A stretch of 5,874 nt of DNA. Origin: Candidatus Aminicenantes bacterium UBA876. GTDB lineage: Bacteria; Acidobacteriota; Aminicenantia; UBA2199. The notes beneath the pieces are model-generated. The model searched no databases. It saw nothing but the letters and a program-made list of their open reading frames with translations, and was not told the DNA's origin. Shown one piece after another: positions 1 to 5,710 of this stretch. Both the position numbers and the translations under genes were made by a program. Location of the stretch: positions 736 through 6,609 of the forward strand of contig DBFQ01000026.1 in the NCBI GenBank assembly GCA_002294665.1, in the 5' to 3' direction. How positions within the stretch are numbered: the first letter of the stretch is position 1; each line of letters starts with the position of its first letter.

Positions 1-75
1 CTGCTGGAAGAATATCCTTTGTCCGCTTTTATCAGCCAGGCCAGACAACTGCAGGCGGAACTCGGCACGCAATGA
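1..75 (+). CDS. 3' end of an unidentified gene
   Basis: An open frame enters from the left edge and ends at TGA 73-75. The visible 24 residues end in ...ARQLQAELGTQ, a Gln/Ala/Leu-rich, probably helical C-terminus. This is too little to name a family. The stop overlaps the ATG of the following aminotransferase (ATGA at 72-75), the usual sign of translational coupling, so this gene is very likely the upstream member of the same operon. The evidence for coding is the open frame that stops exactly at the coupled start. Confidence 0.6.
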   Translation: MLEEYPLSAFISQARQLQAELGTQ

Positions 76-1214
76 CCCCGGAACGATTCCGGGGCTCGCT
101 GATCAGCCACTTCAGCCGCCGCATCACCCAGCGCGGCGGTATCAACCTCGCCCAGGGCAAGCCTGGATTCGAACCGCCCCCGGAATTGATCCGCCGGCTC
201 TGTGAAGCCGCAAACGAACCCGCCCTGCATCAGTACGCGCCGGGGAACGGCAATCTGCGGCTCCTGGAATTGTTGACCGCCCGCTTGAGTTCCGCCGACA
301 CCCCCCTGGATGAAGGCAATCTGTTGATCGTACAGGGAGCCACGGAAGGTCTGTTCCTGGCATTGTTTCACCTCTTTTATCACCTCGGCCCCGGGGCGGG
401 CGTGCTGGCCTTTGACCCTGCTTACGAAAGCTTTCCGCGGCTGCCGCAAATCCTGGGCATGCCTTACCACGCTTTTTCGACCGGTGCGGACGGCGACGTC
501 GACTTTGCGGCGCTCGAGGCGACCGTCCGGAAACGGCAGATCCGCGTGATTTTGCTGGCATCTCCCGGAAACCCATTGGGGAAAATCTGGAGCCGGGATG
601 AACTCTGTGCCCTCGCGACCATCCTGGAACGGGTGGACGGTTGGCTGATATTTGACGCCGTCTACGCCGGGATCTATTTCGATTCTGCGCCGGCGGACCC
701 ACTGGAGCTGGGGTTTCAAAAGCTGATCCGGGTGGATTCCTTCTCCAAGCGATTGTCCATCACGGGCTGGCGCGTCGGCCATATGGTCGCTCCGCAAAAA
801 ACCATGGCGGCGATCCGCGCCGATCACGACTATACCGGCTTATCCGCCCCGTCTCTGGCCCAGGCGGCGCTGGCGCGTTACCTGGAAGCGAACGACTTCG
901 GCAGCGAGTACACCCGCGACTGCCGCATGATCTGCGCGCGCAACCATGCGTTCATGAGTCACGAGCTTGCCGCCGCCGGTTTCCGTGTCGCGCCGGCCCG
1001 GGGCGGCTACTTTGTCTGGGCCCGGATTCCGCAGGCATGGAGCGACGGTTTTTCCCTGGCCGAGTCCCTGCTTGAAGCCGGAGTGGGCGTCGTCCCGGGA
1101 GAAAACTTTTCCGATCGCTACCGCGATTTCATCCGCCTGAACATTGCCATGGATTCAGAAACGGTTACCGAGGCGGCATCCCGCATCCGCGCGCATTCCG
1201 CCTCCGGCTCTTGA
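72..1214 (+). CDS. PLP-dependent class I/II aminotransferase
   Basis: A complete 380-residue fold-type I aminotransferase, normal length for the AspC/kynurenine/methionine aminotransferase group. Visible motifs in order are INLAQGKPGF (residues 24-33) and HQYAPGNGNLRLLELL (53-68) in the N-terminal substrate region, SPGNPLG (164-170) with the PLP-contacting Asn167, and FDAVY (194-198) with Asp195 for the PLP pyridine nitrogen and Tyr198. SFSKRLSITGWRVG (223-236) carries Lys226, which forms the Schiff base. FIRLNIA (353-359) carries Arg355, which binds the substrate carboxylate. The protein should be cytoplasmic and transfer an amino group between an amino acid and a 2-oxo acid. The NLAQGKPGF and YAPGNG segments recall methionine/glutamine-type enzymes (YbdL, KAT), but the exact substrate is inference. 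The usual DEVY is DAVY here. The start overlaps the upstream stop and has no strong Shine-Dalgarno, so translation is probably coupled. Confidence 0.93.
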   Translation: MTPERFRGSLISHFSRRITQRGGINLAQGKPGFEPPPELIRRLCEAANEPALHQYAPGNGNLRLLELLTARLSSADTPLDEGNLLIVQGATEGLFLALFHLFYHLGPGAGVLAFDPAYESFPRLPQILGMPYHAFSTGADGDVDFAALEATVRKRQIRVILLASPGNPLGKIWSRDELCALATILERVDGWLIFDAVYAGIYFDSAPADPLELGFQKLIRVDSFSKRLSITGWRVGHMVAPQKTMAAIRADHDYTGLSAPSLAQAALARYLEANDFGSEYTRDCRMICARNHAFMSHELAAAGFRVAPARGGYFVWARIPQAWSDGFSLAESLLEAGVGVVPGENFSDRYRDFIRLNIAMDSETVTEAASRIRAHSASGS

Positions 1215-1270
1215 TCCGGATACGCTGAATAACGAATAAGCAAGAAGGAATAAAAAAGCCCTCTTCGCCC

Positions 1271-2806
1271 CTAATCAGACGCTCGGCTGCGGTCGAACTT
1301 GCGCCGCATTTCCGCCTGAACGCCGCGGAAATCCGCCTTGCCGCTGCCCATCTTCGGTAACTCCTGCATGACCTCGAAACTGCGCGGCAAGGCGATGTTG
1401 GGCAATTGCTGAGCCATGGCCCTGAGGATCTTTTTTTCATTCACCGGGGCCGTCACCGCGGCCACGATACGCGCGCCCTTGACGGAATCGGCCACCTCGA
1501 CAACACAGCATTCAACATTATCCGGCAGCAACTGGATCAACACGTTCTCGGTCCGCACCAGCGAAACCATTTCACCGCCGATCTTTACAAAACGCTTCAG
1601 GCGGCCGCGATGCCACAGGAAGCCCTCTTCATCCAGCATTCCCATGTCGCCGGTATCGTACCAACCCCCGCGGATGCGCAGCGCGGTTTCCTCGAGGTCA
1701 TCGAAATAGCCTTTCATCACCAGGTCGCCCCGGACCACGATTTTACCTTCCCGGCCGGGGGGAAGATCCTCGGCGGTATCGAGATCGCGGATACGCACTT
1801 CCAGGTTCGCCAGCGGCTTACCGATGCTGCCGAATTTGATCTGGGTGGGGGTATTGACCGAGATCACCGGGCTGGTTTCGGTGCAGCCGTAACCCTCCAG
1901 AATCTGCAGGTTGTGCTGTTCCAAAAATCCCTTGAAAAGATGCTCCGGAGTCTTGTCCGCGCCGGCAACGGCCAGGCGCACGCTGGAAAAATCACCGGGC
2001 CGTGACTTGCGCAGGTAGCCGTTGAAAAAGATCGGTGTCCCCAGCATGACCGTGATCTTTTCTTCACGCACCGTGCGACAGACCGCCTCGTAATCCAGCG
2101 GGTTGGCAAAAGTGACCGCGGTGCATCCGGTAATCAAAGGCAGCCAGAAGTTGGTGTTGTGGCCGAAAACGTGAAAAAGCGGCAGGATGCTGAGAATGAC
2201 GTCTTCCTCGAGCAGCTCCAGGTGATCCAGGCAGCCCTTGATGTTGGACTGAAAATTCCGGTGCGTCAATTGCACGGCCTTGGGATCCTTTTCACTGCCG
2301 CTGGTAAAAAGGATGACCGCATTATCGTCCAGTTCGCCGCCGTGGATCGAACGCAGCAGCAACGGCAGCGGCAAAGTCGCCTGGGCCGCGGCGCGGAGCT
2401 TGTCGGCAACCGATACCCCGGCCATGATATCCTCGATAAACACCATGCCTTTGACAATGCGGCAGCCGATCTTTTCGAGCAGGGCGCGTGAAGTGATAAT
2501 GGTGCGGAAGCCGCATTTGTTCTGGGCGTATTCGGCATTTTCCGCGGCACCGGTGGAATAGTTGATCATGACAGGCACTTTGCCGGCCAGCACCACGCCC
2601 AGGGTGGCCAGGAAGGACCCGGCGGAATTGGGAATCATCAAGCCGATAAATCCGTCCCGATGCCGGCGGATTTTGCGCACGAGAATCAGGGCCGCGATCA
2701 GTGCCTTGGAATAAGAGATACGCAGATCCAGGGTGCGATCCACGATCGCGGTTTTCTTTCCAAGGCGCTTGGCCGTGCGCACGAAGTCGCGATGCAGGGT
2801 ATCCAT
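1271..2806 (-). CDS. Stand-alone acyl-ACP/acyl-CoA synthetase (Aas-type AMP-forming ligase)
   Basis: A 511-residue ANL-superfamily enzyme that adenylates a fatty acid with ATP and transfers it to a thiol. Core motifs are ILFTSGSEKDPKAVQLTH (165-182, phosphate loop), ILEGYGCTET (302-311), GWYDTGD (381-387, ribose-binding Asp), GRLKRFVKIGGEMV (401-414, hinge) and GSGKADF (487-493) with catalytic Lys490. The runs EGYGCTE, GWYDTGD, KRF.KI.GEMVSL and GSGK.DF match the synthetase half of E. coli Aas more closely than FadD, so acyl-ACP synthesis for phospholipid acyl recycling is the favoured role; acyl-CoA formation remains possible. The PlsC-type acyltransferase half of E. coli Aas is absent, as in the single-domain acyl-ACP synthetase of Chlamydia. 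The frame is open upstream to an ATG at 2851, but ATG 2806 is chosen because GGAGG lies 6 bases before it and the longer start would lie on the predicted promoter. It is transcribed alone and converges on the aminotransferase. PKAV replaces the common PKGV. Confidence 0.9.
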   Translation of the reverse strand: MDTLHRDFVRTAKRLGKKTAIVDRTLDLRISYSKALIAALILVRKIRRHRDGFIGLMIPNSAGSFLATLGVVLAGKVPVMINYSTGAAENAEYAQNKCGFRTIITSRALLEKIGCRIVKGMVFIEDIMAGVSVADKLRAAAQATLPLPLLLRSIHGGELDDNAVILFTSGSEKDPKAVQLTHRNFQSNIKGCLDHLELLEEDVILSILPLFHVFGHNTNFWLPLITGCTAVTFANPLDYEAVCRTVREEKITVMLGTPIFFNGYLRKSRPGDFSSVRLAVAGADKTPEHLFKGFLEQHNLQILEGYGCTETSPVISVNTPTQIKFGSIGKPLANLEVRIRDLDTAEDLPPGREGKIVVRGDLVMKGYFDDLEETALRIRGGWYDTGDMGMLDEEGFLWHRGRLKRFVKIGGEMVSLVRTENVLIQLLPDNVECCVVEVADSVKGARIVAAVTAPVNEKKILRAMAQQLPNIALPRSFEVMQELPKMGSGKADFRGVQAEMRRKFDRSRASD

Positions 2807-2812
2807 GCCGCA

Positions 2813-2817
2813 CCTCC
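2813..2817 (-). promoter_or_regulatory. Shine-Dalgarno site that fixes the synthetase start
   Basis: On the minus strand GGAGG, continuing as GGAGGTG, lies 6 bases upstream of ATG 2806. The longer in-frame ATG at 2851 overlaps the predicted -10 box (2851-2856) and would place the hairpin at 2823-2841 inside the coding region. The shorter start is therefore preferred. Confidence 0.85.
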
Positions 2818-2822
2818 ACAGA

Positions 2823-2841
2823 TCCCGGGATCGTCCCGGGA
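2823..2841 (-). repeat. Leader hairpin made of two copies of a palindrome
   Basis: TCCCGGGA occurs twice (2823-2830 and 2834-2841), separated by three bases. Each copy is its own reverse complement, so the pair can form an 8-bp, very G+C-rich stem with a 3-base loop. The left copy also sits inside the 12-bp palindrome GATCCCGGGATC (2821-2832). It lies between the predicted transcription start of the synthetase gene (about 2844) and its Shine-Dalgarno site (2817-2813). It could be a 5' mRNA-stabilising stem, a translational control element, or a double operator site; the sequence does not decide. Confidence 0.6.
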
Positions 2842-2850
2842 AACGGCCCA

Positions 2851-2880
2851 ATCATACAATACAATCAACCAGACAATCAA
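2851..2880 (-). promoter_or_regulatory. Predicted sigma70 promoter of the synthetase gene
   Basis: On the minus strand, -35 TTGATT (2880-2875) and -10 TATGAT (2856-2851) are separated by 18 bases. Transcription would start near 2844 and give a leader of roughly 38 bases containing the hairpin and Shine-Dalgarno site. The boxes match consensus at four of six and five of six positions. One copy of the 8-mer ACAATCAA covers the -35 box and another lies in the spacer. Confidence 0.55.
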
Positions 2881-2924
2881 CCCGGGCATCGACAACCCGG
2901 ATCACCTTCGTGGTTGACAATCAA
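2861..2924. repeat. Three direct copies of an 8-mer between divergent promoters
   Basis: ACAATCAA occurs at 2861-2868, 2873-2880 and 2917-2924, with copy starts 12 and 44 bases apart. The second covers the -35 box of the leftward promoter; the third begins within the -35 box of the rightward tRNA promoter. Between them CAACCCGG is repeated directly (2878-2885 and 2893-2900), and CCGGG/CCCGG (2882-2886, 2896-2900) forms a short inverted repeat. The placement would suit operator sites, but part of the likeness may come only from -35-like sequence. Confidence 0.4.
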
Positions 2925-2942
2925 TGACAACCATGCTATGCT
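2914..2942 (+). promoter_or_regulatory. Strong predicted sigma70 promoter of the tRNA operon
   Basis: A consensus -35 TTGACA (2914-2919), a 17-base spacer and -10 TATGCT (2937-2942) place the transcription start near 2949-2950, only a few bases before tRNA-Lys. The perfect -35 and optimal spacing fit a stable-RNA promoter. I see no clear G+C-rich discriminator between the -10 and the start. Confidence 0.8.
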
Positions 2943-2952
2943 CTCAAACCGT

Positions 2953-3025
2953 GGGCCGTTAGCTCAGCAGGCAGAGCACCGGCCTTTTAAGCCGGGTGTC
3001 GCTGGTTCGAGCCCAGCACGGCTCA
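2953..3025 (+). tRNA. tRNA-Lys (anticodon UUU)
   Basis: The full cloverleaf can be folded by hand. The acceptor stem GGGCCGT (2953-2959) pairs with ACGGCTC (3018-3024), with one G-U pair. The D arm is GCTC/GAGC. The anticodon stem CCGGC/GCCGG encloses CTTTTAA with anticodon TTT at 2986-2988, which reads AAA and AAG. The variable loop has 5 bases, and the T arm is GCTGG/CCAGC around TTCGAGC. The discriminator is A3025. CCA is not encoded (TTT follows), so it must be added by the tRNA nucleotidyltransferase. It is the first gene of a two-tRNA transcript. Confidence 0.97.
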
Positions 3026-3033
3026 TTTCGGGT

Positions 3034-3108
3034 GGCCCGTTCGTCTATCGGTTAGGACACAGGGTTTTCAACCCTGCAAGAGGGGTTCGATTCCCCTACG
3101 GGCTACCA
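3034..3108 (+). tRNA. tRNA-Glu (anticodon UUC), CCA encoded
   Basis: The acceptor stem GGCCCGT (3034-3040) pairs with ACGGGCT (3098-3104), with G-U as the first pair. The anticodon stem CAGGG/CCCTG encloses TTTTCAA with anticodon TTC at 3067-3069. The variable region has 4 bases, and the T arm is AGGGG/CCCCT around TTCGATT, as usual for bacterial tRNA-Glu. Discriminator A3105 is followed by CCA at 3106-3108, so the 3' end appears encoded, unlike the tRNA-Lys before it. The two tRNAs are separated by 8 bases and must be co-transcribed. No convincing terminator follows. Confidence 0.96.
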
Positions 3109-3163
3109 TCCTTCAGCCCACGATGTTGAGCCGCCCAAATCAGATCCCACGCAACAACTGATG

Positions 3164-3172
3164 TGATATAAT
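3164..3172 (+). promoter_or_regulatory. Extended -10 promoter just upstream of the MBOAT gene
   Basis: TGATATAAT is a perfect extended -10 element (TGn followed by TATAAT). No -35 box is seen at the usual distance, which is acceptable for this promoter class. The expected start, about 7 bases downstream near 3179, lies only about 4 bases before ATG 3183. The transcript would be leaderless or nearly so, and no Shine-Dalgarno sequence is present. Read-through from the tRNA operon could supply a longer message. Confidence 0.6.
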
Positions 3173-3182
3173 CCGCTTTCCC

Positions 3183-4607
3183 ATGAGCGTCTTCAGTACC
3201 CATACATTGATTTTTCTCTTGCTGACCGCTTTTGCCGGTCAACTGCTTCCACGGCGATTGCGCCCGTTCCTGCTGCTGGCGGCAAGTATCCTCTTTTACG
3301 CGCTGATCCAGCCGCGCTACCTGCCGATGCTGCTCTTGAGTTGCGTGGCTGTATGGGCTTTGGGGCGGCACATGGAGCGCCTGCCGCGAAGCGCGCGTAA
3401 ATCCTGGCTGATCGGCGGCATCACAATCGTGACAGCCCCCCTGCTGGTGTTCAAGTACACCAATCTGTTTATCCAGACCCTGTCGGACCTGCTGAACTGG
3501 AATTTATCGCCCGTACGCCTGCTGGCGCCGCTGGGCATCTCTTTTTTCACCTTCAGAATGATCAGTTACCTGGTTGACGTATCCGGCGCACGCTGCAAGG
3601 CGGAACCCAGCCTCTTCTTTCTGACCCTGCACCTCACCTGGTTCCCGCAAATTCTGGCCGGACCCATCGAACGCAGCAAAGACCTGCTCGATCAATTGAA
3701 AAACCCGGCGCAACCGGACCTGGACCGCGCGTTGCGGCGCATCCTGGCCGGGCTGCTCAAGAAGCTGGTGATTGCCGAGCGCCTGGCCGTATTCGTTGAC
3801 CCCGTCTTTCGCGATCCCGCCGCCTACGCGGGGATCAACCTGATCTTCGCGGCGGTATTCTTCTACCTGCAGATCTATTGCGACTTTGCCGCCTACACCG
3901 ACCTGGCCGTGGGCGTTTCCGAGTTGCTGGGCATTCGCTCAAAGGAAAACTTCAACCACCCGCTGGCGAGCCGCAGCATATCGGAATTCTGGCGCCGCTG
4001 GCACATCACGCTCTCCTTCTGGCTGCGGGACTATATCTTTCTGCCATTTTCCTACTCCCTGTTGCGCCGCACGGACAAGTGGCGCCGTCGCGCGGCTGAG
4101 TTGAGCGTGTATGCGCTGGCCACGACCGTCACCATGTTTGTGGCCGGCCTGTGGCATGGCGCGGGATGGAATTTTGTGATCTGGGGGCTGCTGCACGCGT
4201 TTTTCATGATTTTTTCCCACCTGAGCAAACGCACGCGCAAACGGCTGCGCCGATACCTGGGCCTGCAAAAGCGGGCCGCGGTCAATGCCTCGCTGCAATG
4301 GACCTCCACCTTCGTGCTGCTGACCCTGTCGTGGATTTTCTTTCGCTCCGGCAGCGTTGCGGAAGCATTGAACTACCTCGGACATATCCGCCTCGGACTG
4401 ACGGGCAGCGGCTGGGTGCATCTGGGTTTCACCCTGAGTTTCGCCGCGGCTTTCGCGTTGTGGGAATGGGGCTCGGGCAAAGGCTTGTGGCGGCGGCTTC
4501 TTCCCGAAGCGGCACCCGTCAGGGTCGTGCTCTTCGCGCTGGCTTTATGCGTGCTGATCGTGTTTTCCGTGGATACCACCAATGAATTCATCTACTTCCG
4601 CTTTTAG
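3183..4607 (+). CDS. MBOAT-family O-acyltransferase (AlgI/DltB type)
   Basis: A 474-residue multi-pass inner-membrane protein, normal length for AlgI/DltB-type enzymes that carry an acyl group across the membrane for O-acylation of exported polymers. Hydrophobic segments start at about residue 7 and recur to the C-terminus. Family motifs are LGISFFTFRMISYLVDV (117-133), FPQILAGPIER (154-164), YCDFAAYTDLAVGVSELLGI (232-251), NFNHPLASRSISEFWRRWHI (256-275) with His274, and GLWHGAGWNFVIWG (322-335) with His325, the invariant catalytic His of the family. The end, NEFIYFRF, matches the FIYFQF-like tail of AlgI homologues. The start is the only usable one: the frame has a stop at 3159-3161 and no GTG or TTG between, and there is no ribosome-binding site. 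It overlaps the next gene by 26 bases. Which polymer is acylated is not shown: AlgI acetylates alginate and DltB D-alanylates teichoic acids, but neither pathway's other genes are visible. Confidence 0.93.
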   Translation: MSVFSTHTLIFLLLTAFAGQLLPRRLRPFLLLAASILFYALIQPRYLPMLLLSCVAVWALGRHMERLPRSARKSWLIGGITIVTAPLLVFKYTNLFIQTLSDLLNWNLSPVRLLAPLGISFFTFRMISYLVDVSGARCKAEPSLFFLTLHLTWFPQILAGPIERSKDLLDQLKNPAQPDLDRALRRILAGLLKKLVIAERLAVFVDPVFRDPAAYAGINLIFAAVFFYLQIYCDFAAYTDLAVGVSELLGIRSKENFNHPLASRSISEFWRRWHITLSFWLRDYIFLPFSYSLLRRTDKWRRRAAELSVYALATTVTMFVAGLWHGAGWNFVIWGLLHAFFMIFSHLSKRTRKRLRRYLGLQKRAAVNASLQWTSTFVLLTLSWIFFRSGSVAEALNYLGHIRLGLTGSGWVHLGFTLSFAAAFALWEWGSGKGLWRRLLPEAAPVRVVLFALALCVLIVFSVDTTNEFIYFRF

Positions 4608-5607
4608 GCGCGGACTGAATGCCGCCCTGATGCTGTTGCTGGGGGTGGCTGCCTTTCTTGCGTTTGACCGCGGGATCGCCACGCTGCTGGGGGTGGCGGA
4701 AAAAAGCTTCTATGCAAAGGGAGAAGACCGCCTGGCCCCCGCCATGCCCAGGAATTACTACAACAGCCTGATCATGGGAACATCCAGGGCGTATGAGGGT
4801 ATCCTCCCCATCCATCTCCACCATTTCCTCAAACTGCGGGCCTTTTCCCTTGCCGGTGCCGGTTGTTATCCGCGTTACAACTACCTGGCTTACAAGCGTT
4901 TCCGCGAACATAACGGCCCCCCGCGGTATTTGTTTTACGGCCTGGATTACTTTACCTTTGACAAATATACCGGGCCCCGGCTGCTGGCCGCGATGGGGGT
5001 AAAAGTGGACGATCTCCCCCGGGAAGAGCCGGAAGTCCGGGGACTCGGCCGGATTTCAATGCTGGCGCAGAAAAAACCGCGGTTCGACCAGATGATGATG
5101 GACATGCTCAACCGCCTGGCCGTGAGCCTGGAGAGCAAAAGCAACCGGCGGATTCCGCCGGCGGGGATCTCGACCTACACCGGGCTGCACGGCAAAGTGT
5201 CCCGCGATCTGCAGCATGAACCCCCGACATGGCAGGCTGCCCCTTATACGCCTTTCCCGGGCAGGGAAGGCGACTACCTGGAAAAGCTGCTGGAACTTGC
5301 CATCAAGGACAGGGCGCGGGTGTTTCTGGTATACTTGCCGGATTTCATCAATGTCTACCGCACCAACCACATGCAGGACCAGTTCCGTGAGCAGATGCAC
5401 CACCTTGCGGCCCGGTTTCCGCGCGTACATTTCATCGACTTCAATCGACCCGATCGCTTTCCCCTGGACGACCCGGAGATGTTTGTGGACGGCGGGTATG
5501 GATCCCGGGTTTCTCATCTTTCCGCGCTGGGCGCCAGGCGCCTGAATCGCATGCTGGCGCTTGAGGTCCAGCGTCACCTGGGCAAAGCGCCGGGCATGGC
5601 ACGCTGA
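4582..5607 (+). CDS. Membrane-anchored SGNH-like protein, MBOAT partner
   Basis: A 341-residue protein with Arg9-Arg10 followed by one hydrophobic segment (about 12-28), which predicts an N-terminal anchor and a periplasmic or extracytoplasmic body. LIMGTSRAYEG (63-73) resembles the first block of SGNH hydrolases, with Ser68 as candidate nucleophile. AFSLAGAGCYPRYN (87-100) could hold the Gly and Asn blocks. RVFLVYLPD (246-254) fits a core strand, and SHLSALGARRLN (311-322) resembles the last block with His312. The Asp normally three residues before this His is Arg309. It starts inside the MBOAT gene (26-base overlap, weak GGA at 4571-4573), so its translation is probably coupled. By analogy with AlgI-AlgX/AlgJ and DltB-DltD pairs, it would receive the acyl group and pass it to the polymer. 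The family name is uncertain; DUF1574-like proteins beside MBOAT genes have a similar layout. An esterase or a non-catalytic partner are the alternatives. Confidence 0.7.
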   Translation: MNSSTSAFRRGLNAALMLLLGVAAFLAFDRGIATLLGVAEKSFYAKGEDRLAPAMPRNYYNSLIMGTSRAYEGILPIHLHHFLKLRAFSLAGAGCYPRYNYLAYKRFREHNGPPRYLFYGLDYFTFDKYTGPRLLAAMGVKVDDLPREEPEVRGLGRISMLAQKKPRFDQMMMDMLNRLAVSLESKSNRRIPPAGISTYTGLHGKVSRDLQHEPPTWQAAPYTPFPGREGDYLEKLLELAIKDRARVFLVYLPDFINVYRTNHMQDQFREQMHHLAARFPRVHFIDFNRPDRFPLDDPEMFVDGGYGSRVSHLSALGARRLNRMLALEVQRHLGKAPGMAR

Positions 5608-5614
5608 TTCCGTA

Positions 5615-5646
5615 CGCACGGGCACGTATGGCGCCCGACCCGTGCG
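5615..5646 (+). terminator. Inverted repeat after the MBOAT/SGNH pair, possible weak terminator
   Basis: CGCACGGG (5615-5622) and CCCGTGCG (5639-5646) form an 8-bp stem with a 16-base loop, beginning 8 bases after the stop codon. Inside, GGGC/GCCC offers a competing pairing. No T-run follows, so it is not a standard intrinsic terminator. It could mark a Rho-dependent 3' end or protect the message. Confidence 0.35.
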
Positions 5647-5653
5647 CTGGGTG

Positions 5654-5681
5654 TTGCGCGCGGAAATGTGATATATATAAC
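5654..5681 (+). promoter_or_regulatory. Candidate promoter of the last, partial gene
   Basis: TTGCGC (5654-5659) and TATAAC (5676-5681) are 16 bases apart. Alternatively TGATATATA (5669-5677) is an extended -10 of the kind seen before the MBOAT gene. The 10-mer ATGTGATATA is shared between the two sites (3161-3170 and 5666-5675). The A/T run stands out from the G+C-rich surroundings. The exact -10 register is unclear because TATA repeats. Confidence 0.45.
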
Positions 5682-5710
5682 AGGCTGAATGAAATATGCG
5701 CGGAGAAAAA

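Noticed and set aside
142..702. 186-codon minus-strand frame inside the aminotransferase
   Set aside because: Arg/Pro/Gly-rich translation without recognisable motifs; a shadow of the aminotransferase.
1203..1270. Possible bidirectional terminator between the convergent genes
   Set aside because: TCCGG/CCGGA (1203-1220) is only a 5-bp stem overlapping the aminotransferase stop with no T-run. The T6 run on the minus strand (near 1253-1258) has no clean stem before it.
1406..2005. 199-codon plus-strand open frame opposite the synthetase, and a similar one at 2159-2491
   Set aside because: They lie wholly antisense to a gene with intact family motifs; their translations show no domain, and long antisense frames are expected in G+C-rich coding DNA.
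2807..2851. 15-residue N-terminal extension of the synthetase from ATG 2851
   Set aside because: It would start on the predicted -10 box and run through the hairpin, while ATG 2806 has an excellent Shine-Dalgarno site.
2701..3129. 142-codon plus-strand frame running through the promoter region and both tRNAs
   Set aside because: It covers two well-folded tRNA genes and the antisense of the synthetase start; not protein-coding.
3109..3162. Terminator after tRNA-Glu
   Set aside because: Only a 5-bp ATCAG/CTGAT pairing (3139-3162) with a long loop and no T-run; read-through into the MBOAT gene stays possible.
3034..3182. tRNA-Glu as an integration site for a mobile island carrying the MBOAT pair
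   Set aside because: No integrase and no second copy of the tRNA 3' end in the window; base composition does not change at the boundary by eye.
5056..5625. 189-codon minus-strand frame opposite the SGNH-like gene
   Set aside because: No motifs, and it is antisense to a gene that is coupled to the MBOAT gene; treated as a shadow.
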